Assembly (NCBI GenBank): GCA_035771175.1
Contig: CM069608.1
Location: forward strand, 11,662,019 to 11,726,018
Direction of reading: 5' to 3'
From: Paratinospora sagittata
Taxonomy: Eukaryota > Streptophyta > Magnoliopsida > Ranunculales > Menispermaceae
Length of the DNA: 64,000 nt
Position numbers and translations under genes: made by a program. The notes under the pieces are model-generated. The model saw nothing but the letters and a program-made list of their open reading frames with translations, searched no databases and had not been told where the DNA came from. Below are positions 1-13,038 of this stretch, piece by piece (positions within the stretch are counted from its first letter, which is position 1; each line of letters starts with the position of its first letter).

Positions 1-880
1 TCTCAGCCTTCTTGAAATCCACATGCGCCATCAACAACATCTCTTCTTTTGTCTCTACATAGTTTGCCTTTTGATCCATTGCTTTCTTTGGACATTCCCA
101 CTGAAAATGCCCTAGCTCATGACAGTTATAGCATTCGAGGGTAGATTTGTCGAACCCGAATCTACCCCTTCCTTTTCCTCTTCCATGATAGCTACTACGA
201 CCTCCGCCTCTTCCTCCTTGCTGGGTTCCATAAGTGACTTGCAATGCTTGTTCATCCACAACAACATGCCGACTGATTCTTTGTTCATGAACCAACAGGC
301 TACTCTGAAGTTCATCTATAGATAAGGCATCCAGGTCATTTGATTCCTCAATCGAACATACAACGTAATCATATTTTGAAGTCATAGACCTCAAGATCTT
401 CTCAATGATCATCACATCTTCCATTCTTTCTCCATGAATCCTCATCTTGTTAGCTATGATGAGAGTTCTTCCAAAGTAGTCGTTGACTGATTCCCCAGCC
501 TTCATATGTAGCACTTCAAACTCTTTACGAAGAGCTTGCAATTGGGCACGTTTGACACGTGTTGTTCCTTGATATTTCTGCTTCAAAGAATCCCATATGT
601 CCTTCGCAGTATCCTTCTTCAATATTGTCTCCAAGATCGAACGATCAATGGCTTGGAACAAATAGTTATTCGCCTTTAGATCTTTCAGTTTTTGATCTTC
701 GATCGCTTTCTTCTGTGTTTCACTTAAATCAGCTCCTTCTGGTGCTGCAGTGAGCCCTGTCTCCACTAAGTTCCAATACTCTTTGGAACGTAGAAAATTC
801 TCCATTAGCATACTCCAGTGATCATAGTGTCCATCAAACCTCGGAATGGCAGGTTGTACGAAGCTGTTGTCGGTTGCCAT
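1..880 (-). CDS. Ty1/copia gag polyprotein (partial, runs off left edge)
   Basis: An open frame of about 293 codons starts at the ATG complementary to 878-880 and reaches base 1 without a stop. Its start (MATDNSFVQPAIPRFDGHYD) is typical of the UBN2-type gag of plant Ty1/copia elements: a short N-terminus, an 'RFDGxxYDxW' segment, then a helical capsid-like region. A CCHC zinc knuckle (C-x2-C-x4-H-x4-C, read as CYNCHELGHFQWEC) is encoded at 92-133, after a Gly/Arg-rich stretch. Gag packages element RNA into virus-like particles. It sits directly downstream of a primer-binding site and LTR, so this is the 5' end of a copia element whose protease, integrase and polymerase should continue left of the window. 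The intact frame suggests a fairly young insertion. It probably lies in intron 1 of the MADS-box gene (inference). Confidence 0.9.
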   Translation of the reverse strand, partial: MATDNSFVQPAIPRFDGHYDHWSMLMENFLRSKEYWNLVETGLTAAPEGADLSETQKKAIEDQKLKDLKANNYLFQAIDRSILETILKKDTAKDIWDSLKQKYQGTTRVKRAQLQALRKEFEVLHMKAGESVNDYFGRTLIIANKMRIHGERMEDVMIIEKILRSMTSKYDYVVCSIEESNDLDALSIDELQSSLLVHEQRISRHVVVDEQALQVTYGTQQGGRGGGRSSYHGRGKGRGRFGFDKSTLECYNCHELGHFQWECPKKAMDQKANYVETKEEMLLMAHVDFKKAE

Positions 881-938
881 GTCTTTTGTTCCTTCACGCT
901 AGTGACTGTGTTGCAGGCTTTGATCAGGCCCCAGTGAC

Positions 939-953
939 GTTGCTCTGATACCA
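939..953 (-). other. Primer-binding site of copia element (initiator tRNA-Met type)
   Basis: Read on the - strand this is TGGTATCAGAGCAAC, the standard plant copia primer-binding site complementary to the initiator tRNA-Met 3' end. It lies 3 bp from the LTR end at 956 and upstream of the gag ATG, which fixes the element's orientation. Confidence 0.9.
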
Positions 954-955
954 AA

Positions 956-1302
956 TGTTAGAACCAAAAGATGACAAAGAGCTTTTGTAAGTGCAAAGTC
1001 TGTTTATGCTAGAAAAACTGGGAAAATACTTAATTGTTGAATAACACTTGTGGTTGTTTAAATAGCCTTACAATGAAATAAAAAGGAACTAACAACCCAC
1101 GATTTTACAGGACCTAGAATCATGGTACATGACTAATTCAAAAGAGAAAAACAATACTTGCACGACTTGAATTATATCCTAGAAACAAGGAATCCTAATC
1201 CTAACAGCTTGCACGACTTGAATTATATCCTAGAAACAAGGAATCTTAATTTATATCCTAGAAACAAGGAATCCTAATCCTAACAGCTAGGAAATCCCAA
1301 CA
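956..1302 (-). repeat. 5' LTR of the copia element
   Basis: On the - strand the 347-bp segment begins TGTTGGGATTTCC and ends GGTTCTAACA, giving the TG...CA ends of an LTR next to the PBS. A TATTTAAA box lies near 1060. The partner 3' LTR would be left of the window, so the age of the insertion cannot be judged from LTR divergence. The 5 bases flanking the outer end are ACTTT, the candidate target duplication to look for at the other end. Confidence 0.85.
1157..1290 (-). repeat. Internal direct repeats in the copia LTR
   Basis: A segment with the core ATATCCTAGAAACAAGGAAT occurs three times. The first two copies carry the longer unit starting CTTGCACGACTTGAATT; the third lacks that start. They lie in the U3 side of the LTR upstream of the TATA-like box, where promoter repeats of copia elements are often found. 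A regulatory role is inference only. Confidence 0.7.
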
Positions 1303-1659
1303 ACTTTATCATATATGAAGGTGGTTGTATTGAAAGATTTAATTTGACCCAAATTAGATAATATTGTGCTTTCAGAGATACAATTGGGTTGAAATGTCTA
1401 CATGGATACGATTTATTATTATCATTTATATGTTTCTCTTTCAAAGAAATTAAGGTCTTGTGGTGATATCGATGCATGATGCATTTCTAAGGGTTGCCTA
1501 CATGCATCATGTTGGATTTTCATTATATTCATAGAGAAATCCTTATTTGAATGTTTATAATTAAATTTGTGCGGTTTTATACATAATATTATTGACATCC
1601 TTACCAAAGGTTACACTTTTGAGTTAGTGTTTCTTACCACAAGTTGAACTACTTCTTTG

Positions 1660-2552
1660 CAAGGATCGAAAATTCAATTTCGACTTGACTTCGGTCACTT
1701 GAAAATTGAAATTAATTCGGAGAAGTTTAATTTAACATGAAGATTTTTTGTAAAAAACTGTTAAATTAGAGAAGTTTAGCGAATTTTTGCATGTATGCTT
1801 AAATATCTAGATTTATTGTAGTATAAGCTAAAAACTAATATAAATAGACACTTTTAATACATAAAAATACTAATAAGTGACCTAACAAAATCAATCTTGT
1901 TAAGTGGGTTGATGAATTTGAAATGGTGACTTTTGGTCTTAATTTCTTTTCTTTGTTTTGATATTTAATTTTGTGGTGGCTTGTTTCTCAACTATATACT
2001 TTGCTAGTTTGAATTCCATCATGCTTAATTTATTAGTTTATTATTTAAATGTATTATTTTTTAATCTTGTTTTATAAGAGTTAACTAAAAGAAGATGGCT
2101 TTGAGAACTCTTTTAATTTATTTTTAAGTTTTTATCTTCTTTCAACTTTATTTATTTATTTTTTTGCTTCTTTTCTTCTCTTTTAAGTAAAGCATATCCT
2201 ATAAAGTACATAATTTGTTAGCTTATTAATTTTTTAAAAAAAAATTATATTGCTATGTTGGTCGATGAAGTTGAAAATAATACATAATTATTGGATTTTC
2301 TTTGTTTTCTATTAATGAAATAACATTTTTTTACTTCTCCGCCGAAATTTTTGTCGATTTTTTGCATTTTTGAGTTGAAAAATAGAAATTTTATCGAAGT
2401 TTATCGAATTTTGTTAAATTTTTTGAATTTTATTGAATTATTTCAACGAATTTTTGTATTTTTTATTTTACATCCACTTCACACTTCGGTGGTAAAAAAA
2501 AGGGAAAAAATTGGTGAAAGTTCGCTGAATTTCAAGAAATTTTTGAACCATG
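1660..2552 (+). mobile_element. Non-autonomous hAT-type element, family 1 (893 bp)
   Basis: The element starts CAAGGATCGAAAATTCAATT and ends with a degenerate inverted copy (AAATTTTTGAACCATG). It is flanked by CTTCTTTG (1652-1659) and CTTCTTTT (2553-2560), a 7/8 match to an 8-bp target duplication as expected for hAT transposons. No transposase frame is visible. Short TCGAATTTT/TCGAAGTTT motifs cluster near the right end. At least four related copies or fragments occur in this window (20303, 43066, 46911 reversed, 53294), and their shared first ~150 bp supports the left boundary. Confidence 0.75.
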
Positions 2553-2560
2553 CTTCTTTT

Positions 2561-3984
2561 ACTTGATGCCTGTACAATTGAAAAGGATATATATTGAACA
2601 ATTAATGCATGCATGAAAGCAAGTTTGAAGATTTTCACCCTTTAGTTGATCAACTATATATCGAATTCTATTCTTCTCCCATATGAGTTTATCCTTTATA
2701 TTAACATATAATGGTCAAATTATTTTTTCAATTTTGATTTATTTGTAAGTGGAAAGTTGTCCATACTCAAAAAACCTAATCTCCCATTTCATTTTTTTTC
2801 TTTTTGAGTGGATGAGATTAAGTTTTTTCATCTCATTTTTTTCTTCACTATTAAATTAAGATGTGTGCACGAACACTAAGAAGTTACATACTAAATATAT
2901 TTATTCCTATAATTTGCTAGTTTAATTCAAATTTTATATCCATCATTCACCTTGAACTTTTATATTGGTTTATTTCAAGTTTTAAACCTTTGAAATCCCA
3001 AATGTTGATTATTTGTATCTTCCTAAAGTAGGAAACAATAATATATGAATATCCATCAAGATATTTGGTCATCGTATAAGTTTTAACTATATAATCGTCT
3101 TAAATTTTGAACTAGAATCATGCATCATTCTGGTTAAGAAGAAAATTGCTTTCATCAAATCAGTATTTATGTCCGCTCTACAAGCGTTCCATGTTGTCAA
3201 ACTAATTGTATCGTTTTTATTTCAGAAACTCAACAAGTGTTATTAAATTCTTTCTATATTAGTTCATTCATGTGAAATAGATCTTTCTTCAAAGTTAAAA
3301 GAGTTCCTCGAGGTAGGTCAATGTAATTAGAGCCACAAAACCTCGACAATTAAGTACTACAAAATGCTCTAAAACACAATATAATGGTATTCTAGCGAAT
3401 AGATGCACGGTTTATTATTTATTATGTTGTAATCCATTATAGCACAATACCTTTTCCAAGAATTTTTTTATCATAATCTTCCAAAAGTTATATGGCCCCG
3501 TGATTCATATAATTAAAAAAAGAGGGAGCACACAACCTTTTCTCCACATTTGGAGAAGTTGTTTTCAAATTCAAATTTGTGACTTTCAGGTCAAAATGAA
3601 ACAATGTCATCCATTTCTCCAAGGCTAGTAGCTCTTCATACATCATATAATATGGGTAAATAATTAATATACAAAAAAGAAAAGTGGGTCATTTTTATAT
3701 CAAGCTCAAATGGGCACAAGAGGTTCTCTAATGGAAGTTAATATAAAAGTTAATAATTGTTGTGTTTCTTGGTCTTGTGTTCTAAGAATTAACAACACTA
3801 TTTATCAAAATTTTGTTTGTTCTCTCTTGGGCTTTCTATTGTTACTCATCTTTTGCATACCCATTTTCAAATATAAACAGAATTACTATGTATAATATTT
3901 CTTATTAGAGTAGATATGAATGTGTTGTGCTTTGTTTATATGATAGTTATTGACCATTTACTATTACATTGTCAAATTTTTCAG
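2561..3984. other. Intronic AT-rich DNA before MADS exon 2
   Basis: I see no recognisable gene or repeat here. By position it is the 3' part of intron 1 of the MADS-box gene. It ends in a T-rich tract and the acceptor 'TTTTTCAG' at 3977-3984. Confidence 0.5.
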
Positions 3985-4066
3985 CATGCAAAAAATAATA
4001 GAACGTTATGAAACACATGTGAAAGAGATGGCAACCTTCAAAGAAACTATGGAGCAAAATATGCAG
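3985..4066 (+). CDS. SOC1-like: MADS-box gene exon 2 (I region)
   Basis: Acceptor TTTTTCAG precedes the exon and donor GTTAGC follows it. The first base completes a codon split with exon 1, then 27 codons run from MQKIIERY to ENMQ-like EQNMQ. It lies 25 kb from exon 3, so gene finders could easily miss it or assign it to a separate locus. Confidence 0.9.
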
Positions 4067-7000
4067 GTTAGCCTCCTGTATGTATTAAATTGGACCTTTT
4101 TCTATATATTTGATGTCATAATTGATTCCTAATTTCAATTGTTGTCATTTTCAACCTTTATTTGTCACACCAGATTTTCTACACCAAAACCAAGCCAATC
4201 ACTGTGGTGAAATTCTTTTCTTTTGAAATCAAAATGATGATTTATAATTTTTTTGAAATATAAATATTTGAATAATAATAATCTTTTTGTCAAGACAAAT
4301 AATATTAATTTATGCATGTACTTTTATGAAATCATTTATTATGCAATAAACAAATTGACCTTAAAAATTATACACCAACTACCCAATTCATATTAATAAT
4401 CGAAATAAATTAAAAATAAATTTGGTGTTGCGACCTATTTCCATGACATCACGACCAGCACAGAATCTCAAATAAGCCATACACTGCCATATTTGAAATC
4501 CTGTTCAGCCTTAACTATTAAATCCAAAATACCAAAATATTTTGACATAATACACCTTGTATATACATAGTTACATACATTTCAAACTTGTATATACATG
4601 AACCTGAATTATATCATTCCCATTCATCATTCAAAATAAAGTATCAAAATCCAAATTATATAAACCCATAAGTTTGAACCTCAGTTCATAATAATTTAAC
4701 AAGTCCACAACCCAAAATCTACTGTGATAAGTAATTATAGATAGTGGTGATATATTCATAGAATACAAAGTAGAGAGTTTATAGTCCCAAAATCGCCCAC
4801 ACACATACATCAAAGAGGGGATGAGACTCAACTACTGCTCCCTAGCCACACCTTTTTTCTTTTTTGTTTGAACCTAGAAAATAAGAAAAGAATAAGCTTC
4901 ACAAGCCTAATGAGTAAATCCCACAAATAGCACCATAAATGCATGTAAAATTCAAATAGCATGCCTTACCACAAATTTAAAAGCACAATGCACGATAGTG
5001 TCTAATATACATACATGAACCAAATAATATGAACTATTTAAGAAACAATGCATCATAAAAGAATATGAATTCTCCCCTTCTCTACTCCTTCACAGTAATA
5101 TATCGGGTCTTTCTCCTATTTCGCACTATAAGGGAATGCCCTGCATAGAATTACCCATTTCTCCATTCTTTTATAACTAACCCATTTCATACACTTATTC
5201 TCCTCTACATGGGAATGACCCCAGATCTGAAACACACTTAGGTTGAACTGGCATGTACTTTTCTCGAAGAACGAGTTATGAAATAGTTATCCATGTCTGG
5301 GCGCATTACATTAGTAATACGACAACCACTTCCATTTCAAAATTCATTTCATGAATTCAAATACGTGCACATATACATAAATTAATATGCTTACAGTTAC
5401 AAATCATGCACATATATAGTTTACAATGTCATATATGGAACTACAAGGGAGAAATACTCACAACCAAATAACACTAATTTATATATATAGTTTTTCACAC
5501 TATCACTGTTTCAGCCAAAAATCTCATACGTCTGATCTCGGGCCGATGCTGACTAACTGAATGTTAAGATTGTTTGCCCCTCCGAATCTCTCTGGCAAGA
5601 TCGCCTCACTCCGGACCTGCAAGGATGGTGACACCAGGTGGATGTCACTGAAATTACTCTGATGCCTAAGTTAGATATTGTAGGAAGATCAAGTAGAAGT
5701 ATATAAAGATAGAAGCTTAGAGCATACCTGTTAGGTCCCTTTTTATAGTGAAAGGGGATGCCTTGTGCATTTAATGTCGTGCTCCATTAGCGGAGTGATT
5801 TGTGCCTTTCCTCAACAAGAGCTGGCTCGTCGTTCTGTGTCTTGAGATTCATATTATGCGATATTTGAGTTGTAATCAATCTGTGGAGATAGTTCACGGG
5901 TTGCCTTCAATTGGAATTGAAGGTCGCTCGCGGCCGTGGCTAAAGAGGGGACCTCGGTCTCTGTTGAGGGAAAGCACTCGGCCATGGCCGAGGAGGGGAG
6001 AACCATAGGACGAGGCCGAGGGGGGCCTCTCGGGCTTGGTTGTCAGGACCCCTTCACAAACTCCCAAGGCATCTTGACCGGCACAGGAATCTAACCATCA
6101 TATCCACAATAGAACCATTAGATCCCTGTTAAGCCTCAGCCAGACTCCGACTGTGGCCCCCCTAACTCCAGACCACTATCCCCCGCGGGGAGGCGTGCGG
6201 AAAGCCGGAGCGGGACGCCACCACCCCACAACATTTGCGAGGTAATTAAGACCCTACAAGCCTCAACCTTATGTCCTAACCTGCTAATTTCAACCCGTAG
6301 GTACCCGTAAAAATCCTAATATCCACAACTACCTATCAAGATATACGATATCCACAAGTGACAAGATAATGTACTATCTCAAAGTTCCCATGTACTAATG
6401 TCCACATACATAGAAGTCCATAATTGGGGATCACTCGACCAAACATTAAGTCCATGAACATTACCCCCATAGTTCATCATACATCCACAAGACATACATC
6501 CCAACTCTCATCATCTATGTACCAAGAGTTATATACATACATACAAAAGATATACAAAACATATACAAAAGTATATAATCCATGTCCAAGTCTCAACCAA
6601 AAACCTTCATCACTCACATCGGCCTAATCTCTAGTGTGGTGAGGCTCTCTAGATATCACGATGCCCTTCCCTTTATCTGTAGTAGAAGGACCTGAAAGAG
6701 AAGTGAGAGAGTGAACCAACGATGCCCAGTGACGTAGAATTCAATAAGTCATCTAATACTCATCAAATAAAACATGTATACATGCCAATGTGATGGAATG
6801 ATGAAAATCATATATCACATATATAACCACTTATATCATGTATCATATGCAAATGAAAACCCACACTTTATCCACCATCTTTCTGTTTCCACATTCTAGT
6901 CCAGGCTTGCGCCATGAGACCAAGCATATCATGCTAAGGTCCAGGACTTTCGTTCCTTTGGGAGTACAAGTTCATGTCTTTTGGACATGGCCTTCGTTTT

Positions 7001-10000
7001 CCCTTGTATTCATTCAAAACCCTCCCTATGGCTTGATTATCTTTCCCATTGATCTTGCCAAGTCTTGCTGTGCCTCTCATCATGGGCATACTCCAAGACC
7101 ATAGTCATGTCAAGAAGTCAATGGGATCAAACCGCCACCACAGGGTTTTACATACCATGCATCTACCGTTTAAAACATAATTCATGCATTTTGAACATAG
7201 CACATAAAATTCATATGATGACATAAAGAAATGAATATAAGGGATTCTACTCACAACCAAGCCACGCGAAAGTAACTATCACACACACGGTCCAACCACA
7301 CAAATCCAATTATAATCTTGTAGACCATATTCATTCACATAAACATCAATTCATAATCAACTATATAAGCAAACATACCGTTCATAATCATTTCTCATAT
7401 ATGGATGATAGCCCCGCATACTATTTAATTCCAACATAGACTTCAATTCTCATGTCATAGCCTTCTAATGTCCAATTCCAAATGATCATACATTTATCCA
7501 ACCACAATTATCAACATATAATCATTAGGCATCAACTATGCCGAACCATGATATCAATTGAATATCTAGGCCTAAGCCAATACATCATAGGCCAATTATA
7601 GTTCTAATTAACCCAATTTATATCAATTTATTTATAACTCATTCAACCCATTATGATTATCAACATGGGTCAATTTGGGTCAAATCAGTCCATTTCACTC
7701 CAATTAATTATAATTCATGCCAATTTAACCATTCTAGATTAATTACGGTAAAAGTCCCAATTCATACCCAATTAGGCATAAATCAACTTTATTCATGCTC
7801 AATTAAGCATAAATCATCTCATTTCATAATTAGAGATCAATTTTATAAAAAAAAGCCCCAAAAGTTGGGAACCTTCCAACATTAGGCTTAGATCGTAACG
7901 CAATTCAAAAGAGTTCAATTTCAACATGAATCAACCCAATTTGGGTTCAAATAGACCTAATTCATCCCAATTAGTCATTTCTAGGTCAATTCCACCATTT
8001 TCCCCAAATTAGGGAAAATCTCTACATTAGTCCAACATGGTCAAATTGAACTAACCATCATGAAATGCTATAAGAAATATCAAATTGGAACTATGAATCA
8101 TTCAAATAGATCAATTTAAATAACATAGTTCACATGCAACTCATTTGAAAAACTCTCCATATTCAAAGCTTAGGTCATTTGTATAAAACCACATAAAATT
8201 TTCTCTACAAATTGGGGGCAAATGCCACCAACACACTCAATACCACCCTAGAAACCCAAATCTTAAGTGTACATCTCAGTTCTTAGGGTTTTCATCAAAA
8301 CCCTAGCTTCAAACACCAAGAAAAATAAGGTTTGATGCATGGAAAACATCATTTGGGTATGGGTTTAGGTCTAAGAAGCTTCAATCCACCATTATCAAGC
8401 TTATTCAAGATAAAAAAACCCAAAGTCCATGGTTGGGTTCTCTCCAATCCGAAACCCATAATAAAAATTACACCTTTAGCAATCAACATCAAAATCATTC
8501 TCATGGAAGAAAATGGAAGAAATCATTACCTTGCATCAATTTCTTCAAAGCCCTAACTCATTTTATCTTCTTCTTCTTCCCTTCTTCTTCCTTTTTTCTT
8601 TTTTTTCCTCTCTTGCTTATCTTTTTTAAAACTCAAAATTGTGCATGAATGAGAGAATTGAGGTGGGTTGGGGTTAAATTGAGATATGCTATGTACTTGT
8701 GGGCCCCATGACCTCACTTGGAATTTATTAATCTAACTTTATATCTCAACCCAACACATTTTCAAATATCATCCTTTTATCCAATGGTTATTCTCGCACA
8801 TTAGTTGGGGTATTAAATAATAGCATTTAATGTGGTTTTTCCAACAAGTCATAAATCATGCTATAACTTGCTCAACAAGTTACTTACACGGGGTTTCTCT
8901 AACAAGCCACTCATGTGTAGGTTACTTATCTAACTCCTTTATCTCTCCCAATCAATTTAATCATAAGTCTTACATATTAATTATTCTCATATTAATAATA
9001 CTAATAGTAGTAATTATTTACAAACATCTAATATACATACATCAAACCACAAACAACGTAAAGATATAACACACATGACATCAAAAGTTGACACATAGAG
9101 TTTGACACATATGGGTTAAGGTGTGAGCTAGGCGGTAGAAATTTTTGGGGCGTTACACCAACAGAGTCTCCTGTGTAAATAAGCCATCTAAAACATTTCT
9201 AAACTTGATAATCCATTCCACAATATTTACAATCCACATCTATCTCAAATTCCAAATTAAACATCTAATGACATCCATCTAGTCATATTTCAAGTGTAGG
9301 GTGTTATGTACATATATTTACATAATCCAAAATATCAAAATACAAATCTATATTCATAACATCAAACCTACATCAAAAGTAGGCTTCTGGTAAAGCACTA
9401 ATCTCTCACTGTAGTGTTATTCCCTTGCCCTTATCAATAGCTGAAGGACCTGAAAAATGGGAATAGAATAAGCCAACGGTGCCCAGTGAATAAAATTCAC
9501 ATATACCGCCATCTATACATCTACATCATCATATATGCACGAGCATGTTACGTCAAATCAATTTGCATTTAGATGCATATCATTGCAACATTCAATTTAC
9601 AATGCAATTCCATTTCATATGCAACACACATCATTCAGCCTTATTTATGTATGTGACAAACTTTCCCAAGACGTATATGAATGCATATAGTCAATAGGTA
9701 CTAGTTGTACAGCCTAAAATCACATTCCTACCTTACTTGAATAATTTAGTCAGGAGTACTTATGGACATGTTCTTTGTACTATCCAATACTTACAAACTA
9801 GTATTCTCAAGAGAAAATGTAAACCGTACTTGATTCCGAGAAAACATCCTCCTTGTAAAATCTAATTGCCTTTCCTTGTAAATTAATACTAGAACGGTGT
9901 CACACTTTCCAACTGAATAGATTTCTACATAGTCCTTTAAATCTAACTAGGATCACTAGACCCGGTTATCCTTGTAGGGAGTAAACTTGACCTACTCGAT

Positions 10001-12999
10001 TTTGTCCAAAAGTCTAGCTCCAATAGATTCATTAGGCCATGCAGAAAATCTTTGCCTTTTTCTCATGCCACAAGCAATCATACACATGAGCAACATTCAC
10101 ATATAAATGATATGATGATATAAATGAAAATATAATAAAATTCTACTTACAACAATTGTCAGAAATAATTTTTCACCCAACCAACCGCACTAGACTCCTC
10201 TACTAGACCCTACATAGCCATCTAATTCATGTTAACATCGTTTCCTTTCATTTCATATCAATTTCCAACTTTCTAATTCATTTAACTAATTTCATAATGC
10301 TATTCGGGTCTCACATACATGTGAGGGTCAATCAAAATAATTCCTACAAACCTCTAAAATATTCCTAAGGTGAAGGACAACAAAAATAGGCTTTTCGGCC
10401 ATATTTCCACAAGTCTCCAAGTCCAACGTATTCATCGGAACCATTCAAACAATTTTTAAAAATAGTAATTGACATCCAAAAATCATGATCTTGATATCGA
10501 AACGTCTTGAATTGATTCATTTATGATTCTACAATCTCAAACTAGGATTTCACCATACTTTAACATAGTTCAAAAGGTCTCTAGTGTCCAATTCGGCTTC
10601 CGATAGCTGTACTGACACCAATATAACTATTGAACACAAATAAACTACTTATTCAGGGTCTACGCTACTATTTGAGTGATAACAAATTATTTTTACATGT
10701 TTCCAATTAAAGTGGGTCAAAGCCCCATCTTTGGAAACACCGTAAAATATCTCCTATAGCAAAAATCTAGAATCATCACACGTTGCTTAAAGATCAATTT
10801 TGCAACGAAAAGGGGTGAAAATGGTTTATCGGCATGTCGAATCGACCGCGAAATACCTTTCCCCTTCCTCCGGTCGTTCTCTGCGTTCTCTAGTCTATTT
10901 TGGTTGAAAATGGTCAAAAAAATTGATTTTTAACGCGAGCCATCGCCTCGCCCAAGTGGTGGGGCCCAACACATGCAATCCAGTCGATTGGCTTGACTAG
11001 TTTTTTTTTTTCCTTGCTTTTGTTCCCAACAATTATATATCAAAATGTATGTAAAAGCATACTCTACACTCATTTATGACATAATCAACTATTTGTAACG
11101 TGCTAATTTTGAGTTAACCCACCTGTCAACCTCTTATATGCGTAAAAATATGCTACAACTACATATACACTTGGATATATACACACATAACACCAATGTA
11201 CACTATTTACAACAAATTCAACATCACAAAACATATAACACACATGTATGGGTCATAATTTTCTAAAATTCCTGGGGTCCCGAGGGAACTCCTTGGCCGA
11301 GTTTCCTTTGAACTGTCTGTTTGATTTTCCTTTCTCTTGATTTTTTCATTCATTTTCTCCTTTGTTTATTTTTGGGTGTAACAATCACCACTGGCAATCA
11401 ATTTCAGCTAACTAGATTCCTCGACCTGTTAAAGACATATTTTAATCTTTCATTAATACATAAACTTCATCATATTTACATACACCATGTGTCTTAGCTA
11501 AGTTGTAGCCGTAATGTTGATTTTTACTAGCCATTTCCCTAGCTTGGAACAATTTCACCAAAAAGGCATTATTCCATATCCTATGCTCACATATGACTTA
11601 TCGTAAACGTTCAATTACAGCTTTATCTAACAATTAAGCTATTTAGTTTTCTAGATTAGGTGTGCATACCATTTCCATCTCATAAAAACCGATTCCAACC
11701 ATATGTATACAATAACGCATGACTACCATAGTTTCACATGTTGGTGGTATGCTATCCAAATGCAAATTCCTAGCATCTTCATATAGTTTAAGCTTAATTT
11801 AATCATTCAAACTACAAATCTAATCATTTAACTTGAATGCATTAGTTGTTTTGGGTTCCAAGAAGCCCCCGGCTACTTATTCCAGCTTATAGGCAGATCA
11901 ATTTGCAAAATTAACATCAATTAACTAGTATTTCAGTATTAATTCGACTAAGGGAGAGTCATATTTATCATTCCCAACTAAATCCCAGTCAAAATGGATC
12001 AAAACCTCATTTTTGGGAATACCCAAATAACAACCTAGAGCCGAAAATTACTCCATTAGAATCGTTTCTCCCGACCTCAATAGCAATTTTCCCACAAAAT
12101 ACATGGAAACCCACTTACCTAGTGTGAGAATTGGTCAAGAATTGCTCAAAACCCAATTTCCTTCCTTTTCCCTTTTGTTCTTTGTTAAAACTGAAAGAAA
12201 ACAGTCAAAAATATATAAAAGAAAAATTAAAAATTTCGTTTAAAACTCACGCACACCGCCTCACTTTCATAAACACCCACCACAATCCCGTCGACTGGAT
12301 TTAATCCAGTTGACTAAATTGCCTTATTCCACCTTTTTCCTCCCTTTTCCATCACACAATCAAATATATACCCAAAATACATGTATTATATATCAAAATT
12401 CATGTAAAGGCACACTTTGCACTCATTTATAACATAACCAACTATATTTAACACACCAATTTTGAGTTGGCATACCTATCAACCTTTTATACATATAAAA
12501 ATACGCTATGACTACAATATACCTACACATATACATTGTATATCATTTTGACAAATCAAGGCATAATATATGAGATTTGAGCTTAAACATTTCGGGGTGT
12601 TACATTAGGGACTAAAAGTTTTATTAAATTTATAAAAAAATATGGGGAGGTTTTAAAAATCATATTTAATCATGAAGAATTTACTAGAGTTAGAATCTAA
12701 GTCGTTTGAACTATTCCAGCAAGTTCCTTAAAAAATATTCCATAATTCTACCAAAATGTCAATAAAGGCAAATATAATATCCTAAAAATGTTTAACAGTA
12801 AAATAAAATCTCTTAATTTCCAAAAAAATATCAACATGCTAACTTCCTAAAGACAAAATTATTTCTAATGTAATATCATAACTTCAAGTTCACCTACTTT
12901 ATTCCTCATGTCAAGATTCAACATGCAGGAATATTAAATTTGGAGGGGTGAGCTAATGTTCAATAGGTCAATCATCTCATTAATTATTTTATATTAAAA

Positions 13000-13038
<39 letters not shown>

